A DNA stretch of 64,000 bases, taken from Litorimonas sp046250185. GTDB taxonomy: Bacteria > Pseudomonadota > Alphaproteobacteria > Caulobacterales > Maricaulaceae. A program made the translations under genes and the position numbers. Location: assembly GCF_046250185.1 (NCBI RefSeq), contig NZ_CP176469.1. One strand, 5' to 3'. Shown piece by piece: positions 61,228 to 64,000 of the stretch. A model generated the notes under the pieces. That model saw only the letters and a program-made list of their open reading frames with translations. It did not search any database and was not told the DNA's origin. Position 1 is the stretch's first letter, and the number at the start of each line of letters is the position of its first letter.

Positions 61228-64000
61228 ATGCCAGAGCCGACTGACACCATCAACCCCGAACCGACCGAGATTGTCGACGATGTGTCGTCATCTCCCGCTT
61301 CAGGCTGGCGTCAGAGTAAAGCAGCAGCTTTCTTTGCCTATTGGGCAAAACGCATTGGCTACCGCATATTCCGCCTGTCAGGGGAAATTATCGCCGTCAT
61401 CTTTGGCCTCTCTATTGCGTGGCTCTATGCGATGAGCTGGCTGATCACGCAGCAAAGCATGGACCTCGCACCGCTAAAGCCGTGGGTTGGGCAGGGATTT
61501 ACCCAAGCTTTTGAGGGCAAAGAAGCAGAGATCGACCAGATGACGCTGCAATGGCTGCCCGCCAGCAACGATGTCGCCTTCGTGGCCAATGACGTGCGAA
61601 TTCAGGACGGGAGTGGTCAGATACTCCAAGACTTTCCAAATCTATCCTCCAGCTTCACCCTAAATGATTTGCTCCGATTGCGGCCCAAGCCCAAGGCAGT
61701 TGCCCTCGAAGGCGGCTCGCTGACTTGGCTGATCGAGCAGGACGGAACATTTGTCATCGGGCTCGGCACGCCAGAGACAGTTGGGCGGTTCGGGCCGTCC
61801 GTGCGCGGCCCGCAAGAGACAGCAGGGCAGGACATAAATTTGCCCGAAGGTTTTGAAGCGCTCTCAATCCGTGCGGGGAAGGTCTATATCGTCGACCGAA
61901 TTCGCGGCTTAGATTTGGCGCTAGACGTTAGTCAACTCGATGTGTCGGTTAAAGGTGATCAGATCAAGCTCGATTTGATCAGTCAGTTACAACAAATTGA
62001 TAAGCCCGCATTACTGAATATCATCGCGTCATCCAACGTAGCGCTGACAGATTACAAAATTGCAGTGCAAGGCGAAAATGTGCGCCTTGATCAAATCGCG
62101 CCTACGATTGGCCGCTATAGTGACCTCCGCCGATTAGAAGCTTCGATAGACTTGGTAGCAGAGGCCGAGATTTCGGACAGCCGCAACCTTGAAACGGCGC
62201 TTTTGGACGTTACGATAGGCAAGGGGCAGATCAATGGATTTGCATCACCCCTCGCGCTAGGTGGATTTGAGTTTGAAGGCTTGTTGCGTCCGGGCGCCCA
62301 AATCCTCGACATCGCAAACATCAGTGTTGACACAGAACGCTTGCGTTTTAACGGCGCAGGGAATTTATCGGAATTGGGCGCGATCAATGATGGGGACATA
62401 AATTCGTCGCCGCTTTTCAACCTGCGGCTCAAAAACGCCCGTATTGACGCGACGCCTATTTTCGCTGCGCCATTTGAGACGAACCGTATCGAAACCATTG
62501 GACGCCTGGATTTCGACGCTAGGACACTCGCGCTGAGCCGTTTCGCCGCAACGCAGAACGGATATACAATCGACTTATCCGCAGATGCTAATTTCACCGA
62601 GAGTTACGGCCTCAAAATGCTGGCGGGGCAAGGAAAGGTCGGCGGCGTTTTCAAGCCGTCTGATCTGGTTAATCTCTGGCCTGTCAGCTTTGCAGACGGA
62701 GCGCGAAATTGGATTGGGCGCGCCGTCTTGGACGGACAGCTTGAGAATGTGAATTTCAAGCTTAATCTGGATGAGGCGTTTTTTGCCGCGCCAGCACTCA
62801 CGCCAGAACGTCTCTCGCTTGATTTTGATGTGGTGGACGGCGATGTCCGCTATATCTCCACAATGACGCCACTTATGGGAGTATCGGGGAAAGGTCAAAT
62901 TCGCGGAAATGCGCTTAGCCTAGATTATGCGGGCGGGCAGGTCGGCGGGCTCTCCGTGATTGATGGTCGCATCAATATTCCCCAACTCATGCCCAAAGGT
63001 GGCGACATCATCATCGCTGTGAACGGGCGTGGTAAAGCGTCTGATATGATGGGTCTCATCAACCAAAAGCCATTTCAATTCGCAGATAGGTACGGCGTTG
63101 ATACGAACCAAATCGGCGGGCAAGGCCAGATTTCAGCCAAGATAACGCGGCCTCTTTTGGTATTTTTTGATCAAAACCGCATTAGCTATGAGGTGACGGG
63201 CGATTTCACAGATGCGGTTGCGCCGTTTAAATTGGGGGTTCATCCCATTCACAAGGGGCAGGTGAAACTGACCGCGGACCGCAATAGCGTACAAATCTTT
63301 GGCCCCGCGCAGATTGGTCCATGGCCCGCGCAGATCGCGTGGCAAGAATATCTTGGCGATGACCCGCGCCCGACAAGCTATCAGGTCGACGGAGTTATGA
63401 CGCGGGACACGCTCGACGATTTCGGCTTTGGCTTTCGTGAGTTTTTTGACGGGAAAGTGAAGGTCGATATTGATGCCTATGGCGGCGAGGCAGTAAATGT
63501 CGGGCAATTGGGACTTGGGATTGCCACAGGCACACTCAATATGGATTTCGAAGACGCCGAACTGACTATCGGAGAGATCTGGTCGAAAGCGGCAGGCGAA
63601 GACGGCTCCCTCACGACGAACATCACGCGGCTCGGCGAGAATGACTACCGCTTCTCGAATGTTAAAGCGCAAGCGCCGGGGCTTTTGCTAGACGGCACGC
63701 TTGATCTGGCCTCCAATCTGAGGCTGATTAATTTAGACATGCAGCGGGTCAAAGTTGATGGCCTGGTAGATGCCGCTGTTCAGTTGAAGCCTAACACTGA
63801 AAAACAACGGCTAAGCCTGTTTATTGAGGGGGATTATGTTGACGCTTCGCCTTGGACAAATGTAGCCCTACAGTCGCGCTCGGCGGGTCTGGATGTGCCG
63901 CTACTGATGACAGCCTCCGTCGATAATCTTGTCTTGCGGCCCACTTACAAGCTGGCAGATGCGCGTGTCCTGTTCACACATACGGGGAAATCAGTCAGCG
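61228..64000 (+). CDS. YhdP-like AsmA/DUF3971 protein (3' end beyond window)
   Basis: An open frame of 924 complete codons running off the right edge. A Pro/Glu-rich cytosolic start is followed by one membrane helix (about 52-75) and a long beta-rich periplasmic region resembling DUF3971 and AsmA-like proteins (YhdP/TamB group), thought to bridge the envelope for phospholipid transport. ATG 61228 has AGAGGA upstream. The start is divergent from bcp with a 130-bp promoter region. The C-terminal AsmA_2 part would lie outside the window. Confidence 0.85.
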   Translation, partial: MPEPTDTINPEPTEIVDDVSSSPASGWRQSKAAAFFAYWAKRIGYRIFRLSGEIIAVIFGLSIAWLYAMSWLITQQSMDLAPLKPWVGQGFTQAFEGKEAEIDQMTLQWLPASNDVAFVANDVRIQDGSGQILQDFPNLSSSFTLNDLLRLRPKPKAVALEGGSLTWLIEQDGTFVIGLGTPETVGRFGPSVRGPQETAGQDINLPEGFEALSIRAGKVYIVDRIRGLDLALDVSQLDVSVKGDQIKLDLISQLQQIDKPALLNIIASSNVALTDYKIAVQGENVRLDQIAPTIGRYSDLRRLEASIDLVAEAEISDSRNLETALLDVTIGKGQINGFASPLALGGFEFEGLLRPGAQILDIANISVDTERLRFNGAGNLSELGAINDGDINSSPLFNLRLKNARIDATPIFAAPFETNRIETIGRLDFDARTLALSRFAATQNGYTIDLSADANFTESYGLKMLAGQGKVGGVFKPSDLVNLWPVSFADGARNWIGRAVLDGQLENVNFKLNLDEAFFAAPALTPERLSLDFDVVDGDVRYISTMTPLMGVSGKGQIRGNALSLDYAGGQVGGLSVIDGRINIPQLMPKGGDIIIAVNGRGKASDMMGLINQKPFQFADRYGVDTNQIGGQGQISAKITRPLLVFFDQNRISYEVTGDFTDAVAPFKLGVHPIHKGQVKLTADRNSVQIFGPAQIGPWPAQIAWQEYLGDDPRPTSYQVDGVMTRDTLDDFGFGFREFFDGKVKVDIDAYGGEAVNVGQLGLGIATGTLNMDFEDAELTIGEIWSKAAGEDGSLTTNITRLGENDYRFSNVKAQAPGLLLDGTLDLASNLRLINLDMQRVKVDGLVDAAVQLKPNTEKQRLSLFIEGDYVDASPWTNVALQSRSAGLDVPLLMTASVDNLVLRPTYKLADARVLFTHTGKSVS

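Noticed and set aside
1..64000. CRISPR arrays, rRNA genes, prophage or integron structures
   Set aside because: No regularly spaced repeats, rRNA sequences, phage structural genes or integrase were seen; the only mobile element found is the IS1595-type transposon.

Overview
This 64 kb window looks like chromosomal DNA of an alphaproteobacterium, most likely a marine stalked or dimorphic lineage near Maricaulales, Hyphomonadales or Caulobacterales. The evidence is alphaproteobacterial gene orders (radA-cvpA-purF-SDR; rne-amidase-mrcA-prfB; a YfgM-like TPR gene-bamB-der), a GTTC-N7-GTTC LexA box between ssb and uvrA, a tRNA-His with no encoded G-1 and with A73, CtrA-like TTAA-N7-TTAA boxes, and a bactofilin next to a membrane-anchored M23 peptidase. 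Species and genus cannot be read from the sequence.

Layout. 1-9.7 kb: trmFO, a membrane protein, divergent ssb/uvrA with an SOS box, a TonB-C protein, and an orphan RnfD-like plus DUF2330 pair. 9.8-18.7 kb: a TadG-like vWA protein, sodC, gyrA, coaD, two cyclophilins, queA-tgt and tRNA-Lys. 19-29.7 kb: an OmpA-family porin with three Cys repeats, phhA, a giant AsmA protein, a Tat M48 lipoprotein, tRNA-His, DUF2336, nadK, an outer-membrane barrel and a cytochrome c. 29.8-36.2 kb: an acyl-CoA dehydrogenase, panB, then TPR-bamB-der.

36.2-38.65 kb is the one clear accessory insertion. It is a 2.4 kb IS1595-family element with matching terminal inverted repeats and an exact 8-bp target duplication. 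Besides its transposase it carries a tight three-gene operon: a 285-aa soluble protein, a four-helix membrane protein and a 50-aa charged protein. I recognise none of the three. This is the best candidate here for an undescribed system.

38.7-64 kb is mostly core again: a membrane protein/Xre pair, a zinc alcohol dehydrogenase, SDR-purF-cvpA-radA, a secreted unknown, a DsbA-like protein with a BepA-like M48 protease, RNase E, amidase, PBP1A, prfB with its programmed +1 frameshift, a duplicated-domain protein, bactofilin with M23 peptidase, DUF455, a one-Cys Bcp peroxidase, and the start of a very large AsmA/DUF3971 protein cut by the window end.

The genes are mainly housekeeping: tRNA modification (trmFO, queA, tgt), DNA repair and topology (ssb, uvrA, gyrA, radA), envelope assembly (bamB, AsmA proteins, M48 proteases, mrcA, amidase, M23, bactofilin, OmpA) and cofactors (coaD, panB, nadK). 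Convergent neighbours very often share their stop codons: six pairs overlap by exactly 4 bp, so the chromosome is compact and few intrinsic terminators are visible.
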